A stretch of 36,835 nucleotides of DNA from Patescibacteria group bacterium. GTDB lineage: Bacteria > Patescibacteriota > 4484-211. A program made the translations under genes and the position numbers. Numbering within the stretch: the stretch's first letter is position 1; each line of letters starts with the position of its first letter. Shown here in pieces: positions 25,549 to 33,508 of the stretch. The notes beneath the pieces are model-generated. The model was not told the DNA's origin. It was given only the letters and a program-made list of their open reading frames with translations, and made no database searches. The stretch spans positions 1 through 36,835 of the forward strand of contig JAHISN010000057.1 of assembly GCA_018818265.1 (NCBI GenBank), written 5' to 3'.

Positions 25549-27138
25549 ATGGTCATCAACTACAGCCACATCCGGTCTCTGGCGCTAATTTGTCTTGTTA
25601 TTCTCACTCTCCATCTTTCTTTCATGGCGCAAAATTTAAAAGAAAACCAAATTCTGTATGACTTCCAACCGCCCATAGCTTCCACCCCAAACCCGACATC
25701 AACACTGACGCTGACGCTGACGCTGACCCCGACTCCCAATCCCACGCCTAACGCCAACTACACCAAGCGCTTGACTGATCCTTGCTACAAAAATTGGCGT
25801 GCCAAGATTCCACAGGAATTGGCTCTAACCGAATATCTTTCCGTTATTAGTATTCCCGAACAAAAACACTACTTATTTAAAGACAAAGAACTGATTAAAA
25901 CCTACACCATTTCCACCGGCGCTGGAGAAAATGAAATGCCCGAAGGAATTTGGAGAGTAGGGGAGATTAGAGACTCTGGGTTAGGCGGCATTTACGGCCC
26001 ACGACTATTGTTTCTGGAGGTTTGGGACAAGAACCAATTTATTGAAACTACGCGGGCATTTCACGGGACGAACGAGCCAGAGAAAATCGGCACCAACTTC
26101 GGTCTCGGATGCGTCTATCACTATAATGAAGATATTTTAGAGATCTACGATCTTCTCCCTCCGGAAACATTAGTAGTAACTACTTACGATGACGAACCCG
26201 CCAACTGGGAAATTTTAATTGGGGGTACAGTAGTATTGTCTCGCGGGGTGGATGAGCGCATCCGCAAATATCAAAATGTGAATTACCCATGGGAGAAAAT
26301 TGATCGTTTAACCCAATCGGCCGATTTAACTATCATTAATCTTAAGTCGGCTTTTGTTGAAGACTGCCCTTATGTTTCCGACAAACCCGTTTTTTGTTCT
26401 CAAACAGCCTATGTCAATGGCTTGACTATTAATAACATAGATTTAGTCAGCTTGGCAGGCAATCACCTCGGCGACTATGGCATTGATGGTATTGAGTACA
26501 CACTGGACGTACTTAACAAGAATAATATTCTTTTCACTGGCGCAGGGAAAGATTCTGCTGAAGCTTACCAGCCACAGATTATCGAACTTGTTAACAGAGT
26601 ACCATGCGCCGCTCCTACAGAGCTATGCAGAGCAACAGAGGAGACTCTAAAGGTTGGTTTCTTCTCCTTTAATACCGTAGCCGGCACATCTCCCGCCGCA
26701 AAAGAAGACTCCACCGGTGTCGCCTGGTGGAATGAACAGAAGGTTAGTGAAATTATCAAGTCACTAACCCCCCACACCGACATCATCATCGCCATGCCTA
26801 ACTGGGGGCCAGAATACACTCACCAGCCCACTGACGACCAAGTTAGCATGGGACACCTGCTTGTCGACTGGGGTGTAGACATTGTTGCCGGAGATCAAGC
26901 CCATTGGATACAAAAATATGAAGATTATCAGGACGGCGTTATCTTTTATGGACTAGGAAATTTAATTTTTGACCAGATGTGGTCGGAAAAGACAAGACAA
27001 GGCATTTTAGTCAAAATAGTAGTTGATAAGGATAAGAACTTCAGCTACGAAAGTATACCGACAATAATAGAAGATTATGCCCAGCCGAGATTGGCAAATT
27101 CGGAAGAGTCGAAAACTATCCTACGACAAATTGAGTAA
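25549..27138 (+). CDS. Fusion: L,D-transpeptidase (YkuD-like) + CapA-like metallophosphatase domain
   Basis: YLSVISIPEQKHYLFKDKELIKTYTISTGAGENEMPEGIW, FHGTNEPEKIGTNFGLGC; SLAGNHLGDYGIDGIEYTLDVL, GDQAHWIQKYEDYQDGVIFYGLGNLIFDQMWSEKTRQG. Confidence 0.87.
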   Translation: MVINYSHIRSLALICLVILTLHLSFMAQNLKENQILYDFQPPIASTPNPTSTLTLTLTLTPTPNPTPNANYTKRLTDPCYKNWRAKIPQELALTEYLSVISIPEQKHYLFKDKELIKTYTISTGAGENEMPEGIWRVGEIRDSGLGGIYGPRLLFLEVWDKNQFIETTRAFHGTNEPEKIGTNFGLGCVYHYNEDILEIYDLLPPETLVVTTYDDEPANWEILIGGTVVLSRGVDERIRKYQNVNYPWEKIDRLTQSADLTIINLKSAFVEDCPYVSDKPVFCSQTAYVNGLTINNIDLVSLAGNHLGDYGIDGIEYTLDVLNKNNILFTGAGKDSAEAYQPQIIELVNRVPCAAPTELCRATEETLKVGFFSFNTVAGTSPAAKEDSTGVAWWNEQKVSEIIKSLTPHTDIIIAMPNWGPEYTHQPTDDQVSMGHLLVDWGVDIVAGDQAHWIQKYEDYQDGVIFYGLGNLIFDQMWSEKTRQGILVKIVVDKDKNFSYESIPTIIEDYAQPRLANSEESKTILRQIE

Positions 27139-27235
27139 GCTACTTAAGCGCTAACAAACTTGCACCCAGCAGGGAGATAATGTTATACTATGGACTGCAC
27201 ACTGACAAATCTAAATTCAATCACCCCAGCCTACA

Positions 27236-27353
27236 TAAACGTTCATCGTTTAACAACGTCGCTACCAGGGCCAATAGGGCAATGCTCAATCAGAATTTAT
27301 AATCCTCCAAGACTTTACGCCTTAACAAAAGCCATCTAAACGTCCATCGTTTA
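27236..27353. repeat. Two matching 17-nt hairpins about 100 bp apart
   Basis: TAAACGTTCATCGTTTA (27236-27252) and TAAACGTCCATCGTTTA (27337-27353). Confidence 0.8.
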
Positions 27354-27423
27354 AGAAAGGCTCAATCATAGGGAGTGGAAACAAATATATAGGCCAATAT
27401 CAAACTATGATAAAATTCTATGC

Positions 27424-29328
27424 GTGTCCGATGCAATTCTTTCTTCTCTTAATTCCCAGCAGCAGGCGGCAGTAAAACATATGGATGGACCGAGCTTGGT
27501 TCTGGCCGGGGCCGGAAGCGGTAAGACCCGCGTATTAACCCACCGCACCGCCTATCTTATTGATCAAGGTATAGACCCACAAAATATTCTGCTAGTAACT
27601 TTTACTAATAAAGCCGCCGGGGAAATGAAGGAGCGAGTCCATAAACTTCTGGGCGCCTTTCCCGCTACTCCTGCGACCTATCCGGCTACTCACCCTCACA
27701 TCGGCACTTTTCATGCTACTTGCGCCCAAATTCTACGTCTTAACGGCGAACACATCGGCTTGTCATCACGCTATCTTATTTACGACACTGCAGACCAACT
27801 TTCACTCATCAGACAGGTTATTGAAAAACTAAAGCTGTCTAAAAGTCTCAAGCCTGCTGCCATTAAGAGCTTTATCTCTTCAGCCAAATGCGAACTCATC
27901 GGCCCTAAGAAATACGCTCAATACGCACGCGGCTATTATCAGGAGCTAGCAGCTGAAATCTATCCTGTTTACCAGAAAATGCTTAGGGAAAATGAGGCTC
28001 TGGATTTTGGCGATTTAATTATGGAAACTGTAAAGTTATTTAGAGAATTTCCCGAGGTTTTGAGCCAGCACCAAAACAAATTCCGCTACTTGATGGTGGA
28101 TGAATATCAGGACACTAACTTAGCCCAGTACACTTTGACTAAACTATTGACCGGAATAGGGGACACCCAAAATCTCTGCGTCGTTGGCGACTGTAGTCAA
28201 AGCATTTATGCCTTCCGTGGCGCCAACTTAGGCAATGTCCTTAAATTCAAGGGCGATTTTCCTCAAACCAAAATCTTTCATCTGGAAAGGAATTATCGTT
28301 CTACCAAGACGATATTGTCTGCGGCCACGCAAGTTATCAAAACTAACCGTCACGCCCATCCTGTCCTGGATCTTTGGACAGATAATGAACAAGGCCAGCC
28401 TATCGTAATTTATTATGCAATTGACCATGTAGATGAAGCCCAATTCGTAATCCATCAAATCCAGAAACTGCGCAACTATGATTTGAACGACTTTGCCGTT
28501 TTATACCGCACCAACGCTCAGTCACGGGCGCTGGAAGAAGTTTTTCTGCACTCACACCTGCCCTATCGTTTAGTCGGCGGCGTTCACTTCTACGAGCGCA
28601 AGGAAATTAAAGACATTCTGGCTTATCTCAGACTAATTGCTAACCCTAAAGATGGTGTTAGTTTTAAGCGGGCCGTTAACACCCCTCCGCGAGGTATAGG
28701 CCCAGTTACTCTAAAGCAAGGCGGCCCTAAACTGGAACATTTTCAAGCGCTCATTGAATCCTATCGGCATAAAAGCAAGCGTGTAAACATTGTAGATTTG
28801 ATTGATAACTTGCTAGAACGTATTAATTTTAAAGAGTATCTTGATGACGGTACTGAGAGCGGGATAACACGATGGGAAAATGTGTTGGAGCTTAAGTCTG
28901 TAGCTCAATCTTTTGCAAAACTTTCACCGGAAGAATCCATATTCGCCTTTTTAGAAAATGTCTCATTAATGGAAAGAACGGAAATATCAACCCGAAAGAA
29001 TGAGTCCCTGTTGACCAATCGTGAAGAAAGCGCGGTTAACTTAATGACCCTGCACGCAGTTAAAGGACTGGAATTCCCAGTAATTTTTATTATTGGTATG
29101 GAAGAAGGTCTCTTGCCGCACTCCCGCTCCTTAATGGAACGCACGGCGCTAGAAGAGGAAAGAAGACTCGCCTATGTAGGTATCACCCGTGCACGCGAAA
29201 GACTATTTTTAACCCACACCCAAAGTAGATTATATTTCGGCCAACAGAGAATATTCCCACCCTCAAGATTCTTGAAAGATCTTCCGGAAGAATTAGTGGT
29301 CCGCAAGAGGGGATTGTTAATGAGTTAA
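27424..29328 (+). CDS. UvrD/PcrA/Rep-family DNA helicase
   Basis: LNSQQQAAVKHMDGPSLVLAGAGSGKTRVLTHR, VDEYQDTN, GDCSQSIYAFRGAN, LMTLHAVKGLEFPVIFIIGMEEGLLPH, RLAYVGITRARERLFLTH; GTG start. Confidence 0.95.
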   Translation: MSDAILSSLNSQQQAAVKHMDGPSLVLAGAGSGKTRVLTHRTAYLIDQGIDPQNILLVTFTNKAAGEMKERVHKLLGAFPATPATYPATHPHIGTFHATCAQILRLNGEHIGLSSRYLIYDTADQLSLIRQVIEKLKLSKSLKPAAIKSFISSAKCELIGPKKYAQYARGYYQELAAEIYPVYQKMLRENEALDFGDLIMETVKLFREFPEVLSQHQNKFRYLMVDEYQDTNLAQYTLTKLLTGIGDTQNLCVVGDCSQSIYAFRGANLGNVLKFKGDFPQTKIFHLERNYRSTKTILSAATQVIKTNRHAHPVLDLWTDNEQGQPIVIYYAIDHVDEAQFVIHQIQKLRNYDLNDFAVLYRTNAQSRALEEVFLHSHLPYRLVGGVHFYERKEIKDILAYLRLIANPKDGVSFKRAVNTPPRGIGPVTLKQGGPKLEHFQALIESYRHKSKRVNIVDLIDNLLERINFKEYLDDGTESGITRWENVLELKSVAQSFAKLSPEESIFAFLENVSLMERTEISTRKNESLLTNREESAVNLMTLHAVKGLEFPVIFIIGMEEGLLPHSRSLMERTALEEERRLAYVGITRARERLFLTHTQSRLYFGQQRIFPPSRFLKDLPEELVVRKRGLLMS

Positions 29329-29364
29329 TGGGTTAATGGGTTAATGGGTTAATGGGTTAATGAT
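29317..29364. repeat. 8-bp tandem repeat TTAATGGG, six units (first and last variant)
   Basis: Direct reading; begins within the final codons of the helicase ORF. Confidence 0.92.
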
Positions 29365-29505
29365 GTTAATGATGGCCATTTGACGATTAGTCAACAACTC
29401 ATTAACTACTTCATTAACTACTTCATTAACTATTCATTAACTGACCACTAACAACTAGAAACTGAAACCTAAAAAGCTAGTGAAGCTAAAAAGCTAACCA
29501 CCTGA

Positions 29506-31581
29506 TCACTTCGCCTGCTTTATCGACAAATTAATACGATCGCGGTCATCAATATTAATCACTTTAACTCTCACCTTGTCACCTTCTTTGATATGATCGT
29601 GAATCTTATCAATAAACTGATCGGTAATTTCGGAAATGTGCACCATTCCCTCTTTACGCGGGAGGATCTCTACAAAAGCACCAAAATCAAGAACCCGCGT
29701 TACCTTGCCATCATAAATTTCCCCAATTTTGGCCTCCTGATCAAAACTAGCTACCCATTTCTGCGCTTGCTCCACTTTATCAAGATCTCTCCCCGAAATC
29801 ATTACCCGCCCATCATCTCTAACATCAATTTCTGTTTCTGTTTCTTCCTGGATAGCGCGAATTGTTCCGCCGCCCGGGCCGATAATTTTACCAATCTTAC
29901 TTGGATTGACTTTAACAGTTATAATGTGCGGCGCATACTCGGAAAGTTTTTCCCTAGAAGAAGAAATCACCTTACTCATCTCCTGCAATATATGCAAACG
30001 TCCGGTACGTGCTTGTTTTAGTGCCTTGGTAAGCAAATCCATATTCATACAGCCTGTTTTTACATCCATCTGCATCGCTGTAATGCCACTTTCCGTTCCC
30101 GCAACTTTCAGATCCATGTCGCCATAAAAATCCTCTAAGCCCGCAATATCGGTAAGAATAAGATTTTTATCCCCTTCGCTTATTAAGCCCATGGCTACGC
30201 CTGCAACAGCGGCTTTAATCGGCACACCGGCATCCATGAGAGATAACGATGAGCCACAAACAGAAGCTTGCGATGTTGAACCAGCCGAGGATAAAACTTC
30301 GGAAACTACACGAACAGTATAAGGAAACTCCTTTTCGGAAGGTATCACTGGGAGTAAAGCAGTCTCCGCCAGCGCCCCATGACCAATCTCCCTGCGACGG
30401 GGATAGCCTAAACGCCCACACTCCCCGGTACTAAAGGGCAAAAACTCATAATGGTGAATGTATCTCTGGGTAGTTTCACCGGTCATTGTCTCAATTAACT
30501 GCTCTAAGGATGTTGACGCTAATGTAACCACCGAGAGGACTTGAGTCTGTCCACGCTTGAATAAAGCAGAACCGTGAACACGCGGAAGTAGACCGATTTC
30601 AATTTCTAAAGGTCGAACCTCATCCAAAGCACGTCCATCAAAACGCTTATTTGATTCCAAAACGCGCCGGCGCATCGTTAGCTTTAGCTGATCATCAAAC
30701 AACTCATTCATCTGACTCTTTCCAATCTTGCCCTCAAACTTCTCAAAAAGAAGTCCTCGAAATTCTTCCTGCGCATCATCACGCACAGAGTGGTCTTGGT
30801 GCAGTCCGTCTTCAGGAAAATTATCCTGCACAAAACTAATGACTTGCGCTTTGACTTTTAGGTCAATCTCCGGCGGCTTATAATCAACAACCGGTGTGTC
30901 CACTTTAGAGGTAAAATCCTCAATAAAGTCTAGCATTGTCTCTAAATGCGGCTGGGCAAACTGCACTGCTCCGATAACCTTCTCTTCCGAAGACTGTTCG
31001 GCTTTAACTTCGAGCATCAGCATACTTTCCCTGGAAACTACCAATAGTAAATCTAAGTCAGAAAACTCGCATTCCGCTCCTCGTGGATTAAGAAGATAGT
31101 TGCCGTCGTTGAGACCAATCTTTACTGCCGCTACTGGCCCCTTCCAAGGGAGACCAGAAATTTTTAGCGCAGCAGAAACTGCGGTTAGAGCCAAAAAGGT
31201 TAAGTCGTGTCCTGGCTCAAACGACAAGATGGTAACGATTATCTGAATTTCACTACGAAGATCTTTAGGGAAAAGAGGACGAATGGAGCGATCAATTGCG
31301 CGCGCTTTCAAAATTGCCAGCTCTGAAGGGCGACCCTCACGTTTAACAAAACGAGAACCTTTAATTCTACCGCCAGCATAGAACTTCTCCTCATAATCAA
31401 CTATTAAAGGCAAATAACCCCGATCTTCTCCACTATCGGAAAAAACCACAGTAGCTAGAAGAGTAGAATCGCCGTGACTGGCTAAAACTGCCCCATTCGC
31501 TTGCTCGGCCAGTTTGCCAGTTTGCAGAGTAAGTTCCTGGTTTGAAATATTGATACTATTTTCGATAACTTTTGAATTCAT
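29506..31581 (-). CDS. pnp: Polyribonucleotide nucleotidyltransferase
   Basis: Duplicated RNase PH domains, KH (VNPSKIGKIIGPGGGTIRAIQEET) and S1 (GEIYDGKVTRVLDFGAFVEILPRKEGMVHISEI). Confidence 0.97.
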   Translation of the reverse strand: MNSKVIENSINISNQELTLQTGKLAEQANGAVLASHGDSTLLATVVFSDSGEDRGYLPLIVDYEEKFYAGGRIKGSRFVKREGRPSELAILKARAIDRSIRPLFPKDLRSEIQIIVTILSFEPGHDLTFLALTAVSAALKISGLPWKGPVAAVKIGLNDGNYLLNPRGAECEFSDLDLLLVVSRESMLMLEVKAEQSSEEKVIGAVQFAQPHLETMLDFIEDFTSKVDTPVVDYKPPEIDLKVKAQVISFVQDNFPEDGLHQDHSVRDDAQEEFRGLLFEKFEGKIGKSQMNELFDDQLKLTMRRRVLESNKRFDGRALDEVRPLEIEIGLLPRVHGSALFKRGQTQVLSVVTLASTSLEQLIETMTGETTQRYIHHYEFLPFSTGECGRLGYPRRREIGHGALAETALLPVIPSEKEFPYTVRVVSEVLSSAGSTSQASVCGSSLSLMDAGVPIKAAVAGVAMGLISEGDKNLILTDIAGLEDFYGDMDLKVAGTESGITAMQMDVKTGCMNMDLLTKALKQARTGRLHILQEMSKVISSSREKLSEYAPHIITVKVNPSKIGKIIGPGGGTIRAIQEETETEIDVRDDGRVMISGRDLDKVEQAQKWVASFDQEAKIGEIYDGKVTRVLDFGAFVEILPRKEGMVHISEITDQFIDKIHDHIKEGDKVRVKVINIDDRDRINLSIKQAK

Positions 31582-31625
31582 AAGATTGGAGAATTATATC
31601 ACAAGCCCCCAAACAACTTAACAAA

Positions 31626-31680
31626 ACAGTTAATTGGTTAATTGGTTAATTAACCAGTTAACTAGTTAACAAATTAACTT
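31626..31680. repeat. AT-rich TTAATTGG/GTTAAC repeat with dyad symmetry upstream of pnp
   Basis: GTTAATTGGTTAATTGGTTAATTAACCAGTTAACTAGTTAAC. Confidence 0.75.
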
Positions 31681-31753
31681 CGTGGGGATACAGCAGATAT
31701 TTTCCAGCAAACACCGACCGAAAAACCCGAAAGATGATTCCCAACCCAACCGG

Positions 31754-32026
31754 TCAACTCTTCTTTAACTTTAGCTTTTCCATCACCATTTTGTACCTTT
31801 CTAGACTTTTCCTCCTGAGATATTTAAGAAGCCGCTGGCGCCTGCCAACCATTCGCAGTAATCCGCGGCGCGAGTGATTATCGTGCCGGTGCTCCTTAAG
31901 GTGCTCGGTAAGTGAACCAATTCTACTTGTCAATAGGGCAATCTGTACCTCCGGCGACCCGGTATCGTCCGAATGTACTTTAAAATCTGTTATTATTTTG
32001 GTCTTATTGTCTTTGTTTAGAGACAT
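31754..32026 (-). CDS. rpsO: 30S ribosomal protein S15
   Basis: [53 protein letters not shown]; start 32026 preferred because the upstream in-frame extension is repeat-like. Confidence 0.95.
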   Translation of the reverse strand: MSLNKDNKTKIITDFKVHSDDTGSPEVQIALLTSRIGSLTEHLKEHRHDNHSRRGLLRMVGRRQRLLKYLRRKSLERYKMVMEKLKLKKS

Positions 32027-32244
32027 GGCGGAAAACAGCTTTGTAGCTTCATTAGCTTCATTAGCTTTTTGGGTTTCAGTTTTTGCGAACCCATTCATTA
32101 TACACTCGTTTAACAATGATACCACACTTACAACCCAGCATACTACCCATAACTAACCAAAATGTCAAACCTGTAAGATAACTCTAAACCCGCACCCTAA
32201 GCCTACAAGGAGTAGGGTAGAGTGTCAAGCAGAAAAATCAAAGC

Positions 32245-32265
32245 GCAGGTAACCAATTAACCTGC
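32245..32265 (-). terminator. Hairpin downstream of the exosortase-like gene
   Basis: On - strand GCAGGT-TAATTGGTT-ACCTGC then GCTTTGATTTTT. Confidence 0.55.
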
Positions 32266-32304
32266 TTCGGAAAAGTAGAAAACAACTCGACCGTAATCAA
32301 TTCG

Positions 32305-32847
32305 TTATGCTTCCTCAGTAATCAGTACATATCCATACACAAACCACCAGTAAAAAAGCAACCAGACAATAAAAACAAAAGCGGCAAAATAGTCGTGGAA
32401 AATAATAGCAAAAAGCTGACTGCTATAAATAGCAAGTAGAACTGTAATCGCCATACGAACCAAGTTAACCACGAAAGTTCCTAAAATGCCAATAATAATC
32501 GCCTCTACCTTGGACCAGCGCGTAAAATTGCCCTGCAAACCACCAATGAAAGTAACAAGCAACAGCAACATCCCCTGCCAGCCGATACAGTTCCAGGAAA
32601 GATGCACATAAATATCGTTTATAATCATCCCATCGGGCACGGCAACAAAATCCAGATTAAAGGGAAGAAGCAAAACTCCAATAAGTTTAACCTCTCCGGG
32701 CACGATTATTTTCTCAATAATCTGATACAGCCTAGTACTTTCCACGATGCGGGTCATCAGTTCGTTAAGAGTGGTCACAAAAGGCAGTATTGCCAAAATT
32801 ACCGCGGCGAGGATGAAAATTGTGAGAAAAGTTTGTTTTTTATGCAT
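32305..32847 (-). CDS. Exosortase/archaeosortase-like polytopic membrane protein
   Basis: Cys87 in SWNCIGWQG, Arg131 in NLVRMAI, His151 in IIFHDYF, each in or next to TM helices; 180 aa. Confidence 0.77.
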   Translation of the reverse strand: MHKKQTFLTIFILAAVILAILPFVTTLNELMTRIVESTRLYQIIEKIIVPGEVKLIGVLLLPFNLDFVAVPDGMIINDIYVHLSWNCIGWQGMLLLLVTFIGGLQGNFTRWSKVEAIIIGILGTFVVNLVRMAITVLLAIYSSQLFAIIFHDYFAAFVFIVWLLFYWWFVYGYVLITEEA

Positions 32848-32851
32848 AAGG

Positions 32852-32884
32852 CGTAAGTTACTTAAGATACTTAGGTTTCTTACG
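32852..32884. repeat. 33-bp near-palindrome, copy 1
   Basis: CGTAAGTTACTTAAGATACTTAGGTTTCTTACG. Confidence 0.88.
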
Positions 32885-33443
32885 AAACACGCCTCGCGCG
32901 CAAGCGGCGATGGTAGAGGTTCTCGGCATAACCACCTTCAGTTTCGTGTTTTTTCTCCAACGATTTTACTTGCCTATACAATAAGTAAGTGGCCTGGTGG
33001 CATAGAGTTAACAGTAGGTTAGTCGCTTCTTCAGGGTCCTTGGGCAGCTTTAGCCGGGCCAAAAGCGCTTGCGCTTTTGGCTCGCGTAAGTCTCTTAAGA
33101 TACTTAAGTTTCTTACGATTCGCGCGCTCCGCGCGCGAAACACTCGCACACGCGGATCGTCTTTAGACCACTGCGAAAGTTTCCGCTGTCTCAGAAAATC
33201 CTCCAAGTTTCCCAGAAGCTCCTCAATACTAGCCTTGGCCACATTAGTCAGCTTAATGCCTGTCTTTAGACTGGTAGCCATCCCCTCTGAGCCCTCAACA
33301 ATGTTTTGTTTGCCGCTACGGGCGGCGCCATTCATCTGCTCCTTTAATTTCCAACTCCTGACCCAACGCTCACAAAACTCGACCGTTAGGTCGTAAATAA
33401 TCAGCGCGAACCAATATGTAAAGAGTTTTTTGTAGGGTTGCAT
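32880..33443 (-). CDS. Four-helix-bundle protein (23S rRNA IVS/TIGR02436-like) with in-frame palindrome
   Basis: LTVEFCERWV...QMNGAARSGKQNIVEGSEGMATSLKTGIKLTNVAKASIEELLGNLEDFLRQR. Confidence 0.72.
   Translation of the reverse strand: MQPYKKLFTYWFALIIYDLTVEFCERWVRSWKLKEQMNGAARSGKQNIVEGSEGMATSLKTGIKLTNVAKASIEELLGNLEDFLRQRKLSQWSKDDPRVRVFRARSARIVRNLSILRDLREPKAQALLARLKLPKDPEEATNLLLTLCHQATYLLYRQVKSLEKKHETEGGYAENLYHRRLRARRVS
33058..33144. repeat. Three consecutive palindromes inside the four-helix-bundle gene, including 33-bp near-palindrome copy 2
   Basis: GCCAAAAGCGC-TT-GCGCTTTTGGC; CGTAAGTCTCTTAAGATACTTAAGTTTCTTACG (33085-33117); TTCGCGCGC-TCC-GCGCGCGAA. Confidence 0.9.
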
Positions 33444-33508
33444 CGTAAGTCCTGCCCTGAACCGAGCTTGCTCTGGTTCGGGGCTCCTAAGATACTTAAG
33501 TTACTTAA
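33444..33508. repeat. Copy 3 of the CTTAAGATACTTAAG palindrome, interrupted by another hairpin
   Basis: CGTAAGT-[CCTGCCCTGAACCGAGCTTGCTCTGGTTCGGGGCTC]-CTAAGATACTTAAGTTACTTAA. Confidence 0.75.

Noticed and set aside
25700-25730. CTGACG microsatellite in the LDT-CapA gene as a phase-variation switch
   Set aside because: Short, 6-bp in-frame unit encoding a TLTLTLTP linker; length change would not switch the gene off
29317-29445. Possible CRISPR-like array
   Set aside because: Units are 8-12 bp simple tandem repeats without spacers; no cas genes nearby
32027-32125. N-terminal extension of S15 ([33 protein letters not shown])
   Set aside because: Encoded by an intergenic GCTTCATTA tandem repeat; canonical S15 fits the start at 32026
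32989-33396. 135-aa plus-strand ORF opposite the four-helix-bundle gene
   Set aside because: Antisense shadow of a recognisable family protein, overlaps palindromes
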